Of a stretch of 64,000 bases of DNA, positions 55,641 to 64,000 are shown piece after piece. The stretch spans positions 6,763,382-6,827,381 of the forward strand of contig CM055100.1 in assembly GCA_029204225.1 (NCBI GenBank). Direction: 5' to 3'. Within the stretch, counting starts at the first letter, position 1; every line of letters starts with the position of its first letter. The notes beneath the pieces are model-generated. The model made no database searches. It was not told the DNA's origin and worked only from the letters and a program-made list of their open reading frames with translations. The stretch is from Diphasiastrum complanatum. Taxonomy: Eukaryota; Streptophyta; Lycopodiopsida; Lycopodiales; Lycopodiaceae. The translations under genes were made by a program, and so were the position numbers.

Positions 55641-56274
55641 ATAGTATAGTTCAGATTTCAAACATGAATGGAGGATTCACATCTAACTCTAACATCCATT
55701 AACCCTACGATCCATTAACACTACAATCCACAACAAAGATAACTTACTCTTTTTCTCTCTCTCCCTTTCTCTCTCATAAAAAGTATAATAACACACAATC
55801 CCAATAACATTCAGATCCAACAATTAGCAAATCCAAAGAAAGCATGAGAGATGGAGGAAAAGTGATAGAGAGTAAGGACATTCATCAATCCATTTCTGAA
55901 GAGAACCAAATTGCTTTATTGAAATGAGGAAATGAACATGAGGAGCAACTCGAGTTGGTCCCTTTTTATAGTAGAGAGGAGGACTCTGGCCTCTAAATCC
56001 TATTGGTCCAGTTTTGCCTCTCTAATTACTCAAATTAAAAAAAGAGTGGGAACCATCCAATTTGGAGGGAAACCCAACTTTATTCACTAACTTGAAATTT
56101 AGGCCCTGCGACATTAAAAGTCCCGCAAAAAGGCCTAAAGTCCTTTTATTAACTTGTAACTAATCAAATCTCTATGTGATCATCGGGTTGGACTTACACA
56201 CGCAGGGTGCCAAATCCCTCTCACTTATTAACTAGGGTTAGGGTTTCCTTGGGATCCGCAAACCCTCCAACAAA
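55641..56274 (-). repeat. LTR-like segment, minus strand
   Basis: On the minus strand a TATA box (TATAAAAAGG, about 55960-55969) is followed ~45 bp later by AATAAA (55920-55915), the order seen in an LTR. A pyrimidine patch TTTCTCTCTCTCCC lies at 55750-55763. No partner copy or clear ends. Confidence 0.4.
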
Positions 56275-56720
56275 CAATCAAGCAAAGACTAGTAGCTCAA
56301 AATAAACCAAGTGTACCCTTGATGGTGGTCACCAGAGCACAACTGGAGTCTATCCAAATCTTCATGTAAGATATCAGGATATGAGGCAGTGGATTAAACA
56401 TATGCAAGAAGAAGAGGAGCTTGAAGCTGCTAGAGCAACAGCCGAAGTTCGTTCTTTACCATTGCAGTCACCGGAAAATTCACATACAAATATGAATGCT
56501 CAATTGCATCATCATGAAGAACCCTTCAAGATGACTGAACCGGAAGCACCACAAATAGAACTGCTCATGAATATTTTGTCTAGTAAGATCAATATTTTGT
56601 TGGGAGAGTTCCTAAAGTTGGTGCCAAAAGCAAAAGAAGTATTAGCACAAAAGTTAACTCAAGTTGAACTAGAAGTCCATCAGGAGCCACTTTTCTGTGT
56701 TGGATTTGAATAATCTAATG
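56275..56720 (+). pseudogene. Gypsy L Gag-protease linker
   Basis: MVVTRAQ motif at about 56321, two stops soon after, then an open 110-codon frame (56381-56713) rich in Glu with LLMNILSSKINILLGEF. No enzyme motif. Corresponds to 31301-32165 on the other strand. Confidence 0.65.
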
Positions 56721-57430
56721 AAGTACTCCATGTCGGAGCATCTTGAAAAAGTGAACAAAAAAATATCACTCTACCGATACAGCATAGACAATTTCCTAAT
56801 GAAGCAACTGTGATAGATGGCGGTTCACGAGTTAACCTGATTTCTACAAAGCTATGTGCAAAATGGGGCCTTACAAAGATAAAACCTACGACTTTTGCCA
56901 TTGAGCTAGCTAATCAAACGATAGTTTATCCGCAAGGAATGGTTGAAGATATACTTGTCAGAATTGTCGGAGTACAGTTTGTCATTACTTTCGTAGTAAT
57001 GGACTTCCCAGAAGCACCAAATGTCTATCGAGTCCTATTGTGACGCCCATGGTTACGAGTTGCGCAAGTAATTCATAACTAAGGTACTGAAAAAATCACT
57101 TTTGAAATCCGTGAACGCGCAGTCAAGGTTGATCTTGCAACTTGGACTATCAAACTAGTGGTTCAAAAAGAGGATGATGATTCATCAACAACGGATCATA
57201 CTTGTGACCGACCAGAGAAAATTTTGGGAGTTCATTACTATTCTCAAACTGATACTGTCAACTGGAATGAAGCTCTTGCAACGATTGACTGTACAGCAGA
57301 ATATATGTGTCAACAAGATAATCGGTCAGATTTGAGCGAGATTTCATTATTGGATCGAACCTTGGATACACCGATTTTTTTTCCATTGAATGTGCTGAAT
57401 GTAGCTTGGTATCAATGGAAGGATTGAAGA
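56721..57430 (+). pseudogene. Gypsy L protease
   Basis: Retropepsin with IDGGSRVNLISTKLCAKWGL (56810 on), IELANQTIV and FVVMDFPEAPNVYRVLL followed by a stop where LLGRPWL is expected. A further open piece (57158-57427) belongs to the protease-RT spacer (SLLDRTLDTPIFF). Dead. Confidence 0.75.
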
Positions 57431-58110
57431 TGAAATCATTTTTGTGACTCATGCCTTGACTTATGATGACAATGCAAAAAAATTGATGAGCAGATTTTAA
57501 ATCATATGGATCTGACAAGATTTGGATTGCGTAATATTCCTGATGAACCAACAATAAGACTACCAAAAGTAGTTATATTGAAGGAAGACAAGATCACAGG
57601 GTCAATGACGAAGAAACAAGCCAAGCAACATTATAATATAGTCCTGAAATGGGAAAATCCTCCTCAAAAGATTAATTCAAAAAATGTGCGACCTTACTGG
57701 ATAAAGGCAAAGGAAAAGTCAAGGATGATTCTACAAGTCAAAGTTCTAGCAAGACATCATCATCTAGGAAGTCTTCACCTTCGAAGAAGAGTTTATCTTC
57801 TCAGAAGTCATCACCTCCACGATCAATTCCTGCTAAGAAGGCTAAGCAAAGATCCAAGACAAGTTTGTTTGATAAAGAACAAGCAGATGTAGTCCAGCAT
57901 GATATGGCTGAACATTTTAAACATTATACACTTGGATGATGTGGTTATCATGTTATCCAAAGCACATCGTGAACCTGAAGAACAAGTGCCAGAATTGAAA
58001 GATGTTTACTATGGCCAAGCTAGGACACAACCTATGAATCTTGCTGAACCAGGAAAACTAGAAAAGATTGTACAAGTTGGATCACAACTTAATCCTGAAC
58101 AATTTTAAGC
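57431..58110 (+). pseudogene. Gypsy L pre-RT region
   Basis: Broken frames. At 57899-58108 VYYGQARTQPMNLAEPGK is recognisable as the spacer just before gypsy RT. A Lys/Ser-rich stretch precedes it. Confidence 0.55.
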
Positions 58111-58705
58111 ACTCTGAATGTTACTTATTAAGTATCAAGATTGTTTTGCATGGCCTTATCAAGATCTGAAGGTCAGTTATTGAACATACCATACCTTTAG
58201 TACCTGATGCAGTTCCAAAGGTTACAAAGTTGTATCGCTGTAATCCTAATATTGCGGATCTGATAAAGAAAGAGCTTCAGATATTGCTTGATGCCAGCTT
58301 CATTTATGAGATCAAGCATACAGAATGGGTTTCACCAATTGTCATTGTTCCTAAGAAGAATGGGAAATTGAGAATCTATATGAATCTCAAGGCTTTAAAC
58401 AAAGTGACGAGGAAGGATCACTTTTCGTTAACTTTGACTGAGAGCATTTTGGACCGCCTTGCTGGAGCGGAAGCTTATAGCTTTTTGGATAGATTTAATG
58501 GTTACAACCAGGTCAAAATTGCACCTGCAGATCACCACAAAACAGCTTTTGCGACAGAATGGGACACCTATGCTTACAAAGTAATGTCGTTTGGACTCTG
58601 TAATGCACCAAGTTTGTTCCAAAGAGTAATGCAATTTGCTTTTAGAGATTATCTACATAAATTTTTTGAAATTTACTTGGATGACCTGGGAGTCCTTTTC
58701 AAGTA
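58111..58705 (+). pseudogene. Gypsy L RT N-terminal half
   Basis: A 158-codon frame 58230-58706: LIKKELQILLDASFIYEI, VSPIVIVPKKNGKLRIYMNLKALN, FLDRFNGYNQVKIAPADHHKTAF, SFGLCNAPSLFQRVMQFAF and the active-site block EIYLDDLG (YLDD). The usual VCVDY is changed to IYMNL. The frame ends just after YLDD at a junction with copia RT. RNase H and integrase are missing. Confidence 0.82.
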
Positions 58706-58729
58706 ATTACGTAAATTCGAAATCATAGT

Positions 58730-59860
58730 TCTGAATGGTAAGCTTGAAGAAGAAGTATACATGGAGCAACCTAGTGGCTTTGTGGTACATGGCATGGAAG
58801 ACAAAGTATGCAAATTAAAGAAGGGCTTATATGGATTGAAGCAAGCACCACATGATTGGTACAACCACTTTGATGAGCATCTCCTATCTAGAGGTTTGAC
58901 ACACACTTCTTCAGATTTCAATCTTTACTACTTTGCTTGGGACTCTAGTTGATATCACATTGATTGTGATGTACGTAGTTACGAATGAACCCACAATTGA
59001 TCTAGAGCTAAGCTATGAAAGCATCACATAAGCCAGACTTAACCCTAGAAAACAAGAAAGAGAGAGATTAAGGAGACTAAAGAGAGAGATCAAAATCATT
59101 AGTTTAGTAACAAATGACACAGATTCCCTACTTATAGCCTAGAGGAAGCCCTAAAAGGAAGCTAACCAGGATGAGAGTGCGCTAGTTGATACTACTTTAT
59201 TTTATCAATTAGTTGGTTCATTGATTTATCTCACAACTACCCATCTTGACATAAGGTATGTTGTAAGCGTTGTGAGTCAATTCATGGCCACTCCTAGGGA
59301 GATTCATTGGAAAGTAGTGAGGAGGAACTTTGCTATGTGAAAGGCACAATAAACCATGGATTGTTATATGAGAGACAGTAGACTTTACCAATTTTACAAG
59401 GCTTTGTTAACTCAGATTGGATAGGCTTATTGATGATAGGATATCTGCCATAGGGTAGGTATTTCATGTTGGAAATGGCATTTTCTCTTGTTCAAGTAAC
59501 AAACAAGGCACAATTGCTCTTTCCACTACAAAAGTAGAATACAAAGCACTATGTTCAACTATGCAGGAAGCAGTTTGGCTAAGAAGAATGTTAGAAGAAA
59601 TTGGAATTGCACAAAGCCTACTCTGATCAGTTGTGATAGCTAGAGCGCTATACAACTAGGTAAAAATCTGTATTTCATGCACACATGAAGCATATAGAAA
59701 TTAAATATCATTTCATTAGAGAGAAGTTATTATCTAACGAAATAGATATAGTGCATTGTATGACAGAGAATCAGTTAGCTGATATACTCACAAAACCTTT
59801 AAGTACTGATAAGTTTGAGTTTTTTAGAGAAAAGCTCTTTGTAAAAAAATAAAGTAGGGC
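58730..59860 (+). pseudogene. Copia RT-RNase H fragment (family I)
   Basis: Starts inside RT (NGKLEEEVYMEQPSGFVV, KLKKGLYGLKQAPHDWYNHF) and stops after FNLYYFAWDSS (58952). Unrelated AG-rich DNA (~58953-59165) replaces the YVDD region. RNase H resumes with YQLVGSLIYLTTTHLDIRYVV, STTKVEYKALCSTMQEAVWL and a degraded IEIKYHFI tail. Followed by a purine tract and an I-type LTR, so it is the 3' end of a family I element. Confidence 0.78.
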
Positions 59861-59871
59861 TTAAGGGAGAG
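59861..59871 (+). other. Polypurine tract (family I)
   Basis: TTAAGGGAGAG directly before TGTTAGAATAAG. Confidence 0.75.
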
Positions 59872-60205
59872 TGTTAGAATAAGTAAGTCCGAGTTTCTCT
59901 TACAGTTGCTTGACTTTTCGCTTTTAGCACTGGTTTCGAGTTTTCTCCTGTTTAAGTAATTGTGTGCATGTGTGTCAGTTTGACAACACACGTAGTATAG
60001 AGTTCGGATACACATCCCGTAACAAGGACCAAACTGCCGGTACCCCACAGAAATTAGACTATATATATTTAATTTCAAGAATTTTTGTTAATATAGTTTT
60101 GAGAGTGTTCTTTTGGATTGTGGTGTGATCTCTCTTTCTGATTATTAGAGTGACTGTTGATTGCTTGTAAATTAGCTAACTAAACTGCTAGCAAGATCCT
60201 TGACA
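59872..60205 (+). repeat. Family I 3' LTR
   Basis: TGTTAGAATAAGT ... GATCCTTGACA, 334 bp, clearly homologous to 25208-25548 with moderate divergence. TATATATAT near 60060. Confidence 0.85.
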
Positions 60206-60375
60206 GCATGCATACCGTGCAGTCGACATGAGGGCCAGTAATGTCCATGCAGACACATGCATACACATACAAACACATGTAGATGCATGCATAACAATTA
60301 GGGGCCATGCAATCCATGTGATGGACTAGGACCCCACATGCAACCATAATCTAGTGCATGCAGCATGAAACAGTG
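60206..60375. repeat. CATGCA-rich (RY-like) cluster
   Basis: CATGCA occurs about seven times in 170 bp, several inside GCATGCAT or ATGCATGCAT palindromes, starting directly at the LTR edge. CATGCA(TG) is the RY motif bound by plant B3 factors. No gene follows, so a regulatory role is not supported. Confidence 0.6.
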
Positions 60376-60985
60376 GGTGTTGGCAGTAACTCCCTGTAGG
60401 GTCGAAGATCTTACGTAGTATAGCCCTCCCGCCTATCAACAAGGGTCAGATCATTGGATAGGTACCTAGCTATGCATAGATGCTACTTTTAGTTAGTTTC
60501 CTACTTCCTCCCTTATCTCTACTCACCACTAACACTATTCTCCTTTAACTCTCCTCTACACTAACATTCATCATGATTTGGGTGAAGGGAAGGGACAAAA
60601 AAGAAGAGATTGAGAAGAGAAGAGAGAAAGAGAGAGAGATAGAGAGTGAGGGTGGAGATTAGCTCAAATGCACATTTTACTAAAAATAGAAAGTACAAAT
60701 TTCATGTAGAGAGAGAGGGCACAAAGAGCTTGTCTCCAAATTTGCATTACACACAAATTTCATCATTTTCTCAATGAGAGTACATCACATATATATAGAT
60801 CCATGGACTCTTCTCCTACTTTGAGTTGAATTGGAGTTGTGAATCCACCTCTCAAGCTATCTAGACTTATTCAAGCCACCTCACTATGTCTAATTGTGCC
60901 ACCTAGTCTTTTCATGCATTAAATGTGGCATGTAAAGTACAAATGGCAATTCCTATGGTAGCTCGAGTTTCTACTTCTACCTACC
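60376..60985. other. No gene; possible LTR fragment
   Basis: An AG-rich patch (60600-60655) and 60650-60985 loosely resemble the minus-strand LTR of element A (GAGAGAGAG, then CTCGAGTTTCTAC). TATATATAG at about 60792-60800. Not alignable with confidence by eye. Confidence 0.35.
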
Positions 60986-61370
60986 TTGAATATTTTATTC
61001 TAAGATGGGTCTTTACTAAGCCAAAAGAGCTTAATTCATCTTTGGCATTTTTAGAACCCCTACTCACAACATTAGATAGATTTTTTAATATTTTGACAAG
61101 AAGTAGCCATCTGGTGATTCTTCTGGTGTTGCAAGTTTTATTAACGAGATAGAGCAAGGGTTGATGGTCCGTATAACAAGCAAAATGTGTGGCCATTAAG
61201 TAATGTCAAAATTTCTTAACTGCATAGATCATTGCCAGTGCTTCCCACTCTATGGTTGAATAGTTCATTTCGGTATCACTGAGTTGTCGGCTTGCAAATC
61301 GGATTGTAAAATCCTTTTTGTGTTCACTTGGCTGGGTTAAGACTGCTCCAGCTGCATACTGCGATGCGTC
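60986..61370 (-). pseudogene. Gypsy RNase H fragment
   Basis: Minus strand, nearly open from 61370 down: AVLTQPSEHKKDFTIRFASRQL, then EMNYSTIEWEALAMIYAVKKFWHYL and FACYTDHQPLLYL, the T7-type RNase H of gypsy pol (conserved Asp, Glu and TDHxPL). Frame is lost near 61090. It is inverted relative to the RT that starts at 61371. Confidence 0.78.
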
Positions 61371-62255
61371 CGTATGCACATGAAACTCATACAGAACTGA
61401 TCAAGCAGGAGTTGCAAAAGCTGATGGACGCAGATTTTATTTACGAGATGACACACGGAATGGGTATTGTCGATAGTTATAGTACCCAAAAAGAATGGCA
61501 AAATGCGAATTTGTGTGAATCTGAAGGCGCTAAATGCAGTCACCAAAAAGGACCATCTTTCTTTACCATTTACGGAAAGTGTCCTCGACAGGGTAGCTGG
61601 CACCGAAGCCTACAATTTTTTGGATGGCTTCAGTGGCTACAATCAAGTGAAAATAGCCCCCCAGGACCAGCACAAGACAACGTTTGCCACGGAATGGGGA
61701 ACCTATGCCTATAAAGTGATGCCATTCGGACTTTGCAATGCCCCAAGCACTTTCTAGCAAGTCATGCAGGTGACATTCAAAGATTATTTGCAAAATTTTC
61801 TGGAAATTTTCTTGGACAATCTGTGCATGCATGGACCAGATTCAAAACACTTATCCAATTTGGAGAAGGTGTTACAAAAATGCTGCAAATATTGGATCTC
61901 CTTGAATCCAGAAAAATGTCAATTCTGGGTGACACATGACTTGATTCTTGGCCATATAGTGTCAAGACACGGGATCGCCACAGATCTATCAAAGATCAAG
62001 ATCATTATTGATTTACCACCATCGGGGATGATCCGCGAGGTCTACATTTTCATGGGTCATGCTAACTATTATAGGATCTTCATTCTTGATTTTGCGGAGT
62101 TAGCCAGACCAACCTACAAACTCACAATGGATCCACATTGGAATGAGAAGGCCCTAAAGGCTTTCCAAAAGCTGAAAGATGCATTGGTTTCATCACCAGT
62201 CTTACGCCCACCCAATGGTGGGTTCCAAAGTGATTGGATCTTGCTTATACTGTAG
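61371..62255 (+). pseudogene. Gypsy RT and connection domain
   Basis: Begins within the RT N-terminus (TELIKQELQKLMDADFIYEM), shifts frame near 61470, then IVIVPKKNGKMRICVNLKALN, FLDGFSGYNQVKIAPQDQHKTTF, MPFGLCNAPSTF, a stop, and EIFLDNLCMHG where YxDD would be (altered to FLDN). It continues as thumb and connection (SLNPEKCQFWV, GHIVSRHGI, ANYYRIFI) to 62255. The catalytic Asp change and stops make it inactive. Confidence 0.82.
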
Positions 62256-62569
62256 GATACAGTCTGGATCTTCAAGGATCTGATCGATCTGATCGACCGA
62301 AAGTGAATTTTAGGCCTTTTACGGTGGTTTTTCCTTGATAACTTTTTACTCCTTGCACTGATTGACCTGAGATTTTGACAGTAGCTAGATCTGATGTAGA
62401 CTGGTCTGCAAGGGTTATCTTGTGCGAGGGTTGGTTGTGCGAGGGTTTTTTAGCTATTTTTATAGGTTAAAAACTTGATATCTTTTAGATCTCTAGAAAG
62501 TAATTCTCGCAAGGTTCACAGTAGCTGGAAATCACTATCCAGTTACTTGAACTCCTAATTAGCTTCGAT
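62256..62569 (+). other. Leader of gypsy element M
   Basis: Non-coding, with GATCTGATCGATCTGATCGA and the repeated phrase GTGCGAGGGTTG. No primer site recognised. The junction with the preceding RT is near 62225-62255. Confidence 0.5.
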
Positions 62570-63100
62570 ATGGAGGGTCCTGCTGCACGTTTCACTTCTA
62601 TCTCTAAAATTAAATACGATTATTTTAAAGGGACTTCTTCCGATGATGCAGATAGCTATGTCTCAGAATTCGAGTCAATCGCTAATGTGAATAACGAGGG
62701 AACTGATGTAGACAAACTACGAATCTTCCCTGGTCTACTAAGGAAGCAGGCACGCATCTGGTACAGCCAAGTTGAACCAGGTCGTGTAGGAACCTGGTAC
62801 TTGTTGAAAGATGCATTTTTGAACCAGTTCAGAGAGATCGGTTACAAATCTACAATTCTTGGACGTTTGAACAATGTCCAGAAGAAGAGTAAAGAATTCC
62901 TTCGCAAATATACACGAAAGGTTCAAAATCTCATAGGAAAACTAACCGGTGTATATCCCGTGGATATGCACATCGAATGGTTTTTGGCTAGTTTACCACC
63001 AAAGATTGATTGGTATTGCGGACAAGGGGACATGACCTCCTTAGCAGCAGTATTAGCTAGTGCCAAAAATTTCGAGACCTCGAAACTAGCACGAAAGTGA
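62570..63100 (+). pseudogene. Gypsy M gag core
   Basis: A 176-codon frame from ATG 62570 (MEGPAARFTSISKIKYDYFKG). It contains the retrotransposon-gag domain: AYVSEFESIANVN-like segment, LRIFPGLLRKQARIWYSQV, AFLNQFREIGYKSTI, and LASLPPKIDWYCG. It ends with TGA TGA after KLARK, but the same frame is open again beyond, so the tandem stops probably arose from an intact longer Gag. Gag would assemble the gypsy particle in the cytoplasm. Confidence 0.8.
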
Positions 63101-63810
63101 TGATCGACTAAGAAATCTCAAAAGTCGAAGACTGATTCTAGTGACAACGATGATGATTCAGATTCTGATTTAAGTACTAGTTCTTCAAGCTCGGAATCTG
63201 AAAGCAGCAATTCATCAGAATCAGAAGCTGAAAAAGGAGAGAGAAAGAATAAACGACGAACTAAACGAAAGGATGGCACGAAAGTTGTCGAGGATAAGTC
63301 GTCAGCTTCTAAAGTTGAAAAGCTTTGGAAGAGTAATATGGCTGACCTCAATAAAAAGTTTAATGACTTGAAAGTGCAGCTCTCTAAAGTTGCAGATAAA
63401 AGACCAAAAGCGTCTTCTTCCAACTCAGGAATGTGGAACTTCTGGACACACTAAGGAAGACTGCACTACTGTGAATGTCAAATATATTGAAGATCCTGCC
63501 CAGGAGGTACTTTTTATTTTTCAAAATGATGCGACTACTAACTATGTATAGGGTATTGCAGCATCAGCCCAGCAGGACAGACCCAAGTTCGCACCAAGAA
63601 GACATAATCCTCCTGAATTTGTTGGACCAGTGAAGTCTCAAACCGTGACTAAACTAGTTTCGGACAACTGCTACAACTGTGGAGAGCCAGGACATTTTTC
63701 TCCTGACTATCCTCAACCACAAAAGCTGATTGATTATGTACCATTATGTTCGAATTGCAGAGAGCCTGGCCACAAGTATCCTGACTGCCCTCAGCCGCAG
63801 AAGCCGTGAC
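63101..63810 (+). pseudogene. Gypsy M Gag linker and zinc knuckles
   Basis: After the stops, an acidic Ser/Asp/Glu run (63120-63235) and a Lys/Arg-rich part. Three knuckle-like motifs follow: a partial one ending GTSGHTKEDC (about 63430), CYNCGEPGHFSPDY with the last Cys changed to Tyr (63670-63711), and CSNCREPGHKYPDC (63749-63790). A TGA follows at 63807. Multiple CCHC units are known in plant gypsy Gags. Only the last one keeps all four ligands. Confidence 0.75.
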
Positions 63811-64000
63811 CCAAATATCAGTATGTAGCAACACCAGCTGTTGTAGACACGAAAGCGAAAGTTGCGACTGATGCTATTGTGCAGAGAATTGACGTTATTG
63901 AAGGAAAACTGGCAAAGACAGAAGATCAGTCCTGGCCCAAGTGACGTGGAGAAATTATTCAAAGTCACAACGAGAAGCAAAAGCTCCTCAAAACCTGATC

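Larger units (their letters stand above)
56275..58705 (+). mobile_element. Gypsy element L fragment
   Basis: Plus strand: Gag-protease linker, protease, pre-RT region, RT N-terminal half. Same family as the inverted gypsy pieces at 31097-32510. No LTRs. The RT is cut at about 58705 where copia sequence begins. Confidence 0.75.
62570..64000 (+). mobile_element. Gypsy element M, 5' part (runs off the window)
   Basis: gag and zinc-knuckle region on the plus strand continuing past 64000. It is not visible whether pol follows. Confidence 0.65.

Noticed and set aside
56275-58705. Endogenous pararetrovirus (caulimovirid) origin for the gypsy RT fragments
   Set aside because: No movement-protein or coat-type sequence. 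TRAQ linker, DGGS protease, CCHC Gag and nearby RNase H-integrase fragments fit Ty3/gypsy.
25208-60205. The I-type LTRs at 25208 and 59872 as one 35-kb interrupted element
   Set aside because: The family match is real, but several unrelated complete elements and inversions lie between, and no flanking duplication supports a single insertion.
63118-63423. A 101-codon minus-strand frame rich in Ser and Leu
   Set aside because: It is the antisense shadow of the acidic Ser/Glu linker of gypsy M Gag.

Overview
The window is a stretch of land-plant nuclear DNA made almost entirely of LTR retrotransposons. I found no host gene, tRNA or rRNA gene. The plant assignment rests on three things: Ty1/copia proteins of the plant kind (UBN2-like Gag, CCHC knuckle, DSG protease, DDE integrase, YVDD reverse transcriptase, RNase H); copia primer sites TGGTATCAGAGC that match initiator-Met tRNA; and Ty3/gypsy fragments with GGCGCC-type primer sites. 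The sequence is AT-rich, heavily nested and full of broken copies, as in a large repeat-rich plant genome. I cannot name the species.

Layout. 1-3060: decayed copia ends and an LTR. 3064-10841: copia element C (minus), split in its protease by a complete copia element A (3306-8339, minus). A lacks integrase but keeps a long Gag-PR-RT-RH frame. 10842-11405: 3' end of a relative of element G. 11406-19200: gypsy element J (minus), split in gag by complete element G (12406-17976, plus) with a 5-bp target duplication. G has nearly identical LTRs and a single intact 1030-codon frame: Gag plus about 760 residues of no recognisable pol. 19315-25207: two (TC)n arrays, two related LTRs, a copia gag scrap and a likely gypsy LTR. 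25208-28690: the 5' half of copia element I, a solo LTR and a D-like gag scrap. 29620-32500: gypsy remnants with an internal inversion and a purine-rich tract. 32541-39543: copia element F (minus), split in gag by complete element D (32945-38918) with a 5-bp duplication. 39548-50185: a head-to-head composite, in which a minus-strand 3' half (E) is joined to a plus-strand element (H) carrying a tandem RT duplication. 50186-55140: decayed copia K (minus). 55141-64000: gypsy fragments J2, L and M interleaved with a copia fragment of family I.

How they work together. Only G and A keep long open frames, and neither encodes a full set of functions: G has no enzyme and A has no integrase. Both would need proteins supplied in trans. 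F and D have Gag proteins like that of G, and F- or D-type autonomous relatives elsewhere in the genome are the obvious candidates. Insertion order can be read from the nesting: A after C, G after J, D after F. LTR differences counted by eye give G (about 2 in 647 bp) as youngest, then D (about 9 plus one indel in 690), then A (about 20 or more in 790).

Limits. Element edges without matching LTRs or target duplications are approximate, and all identities are hand counts.
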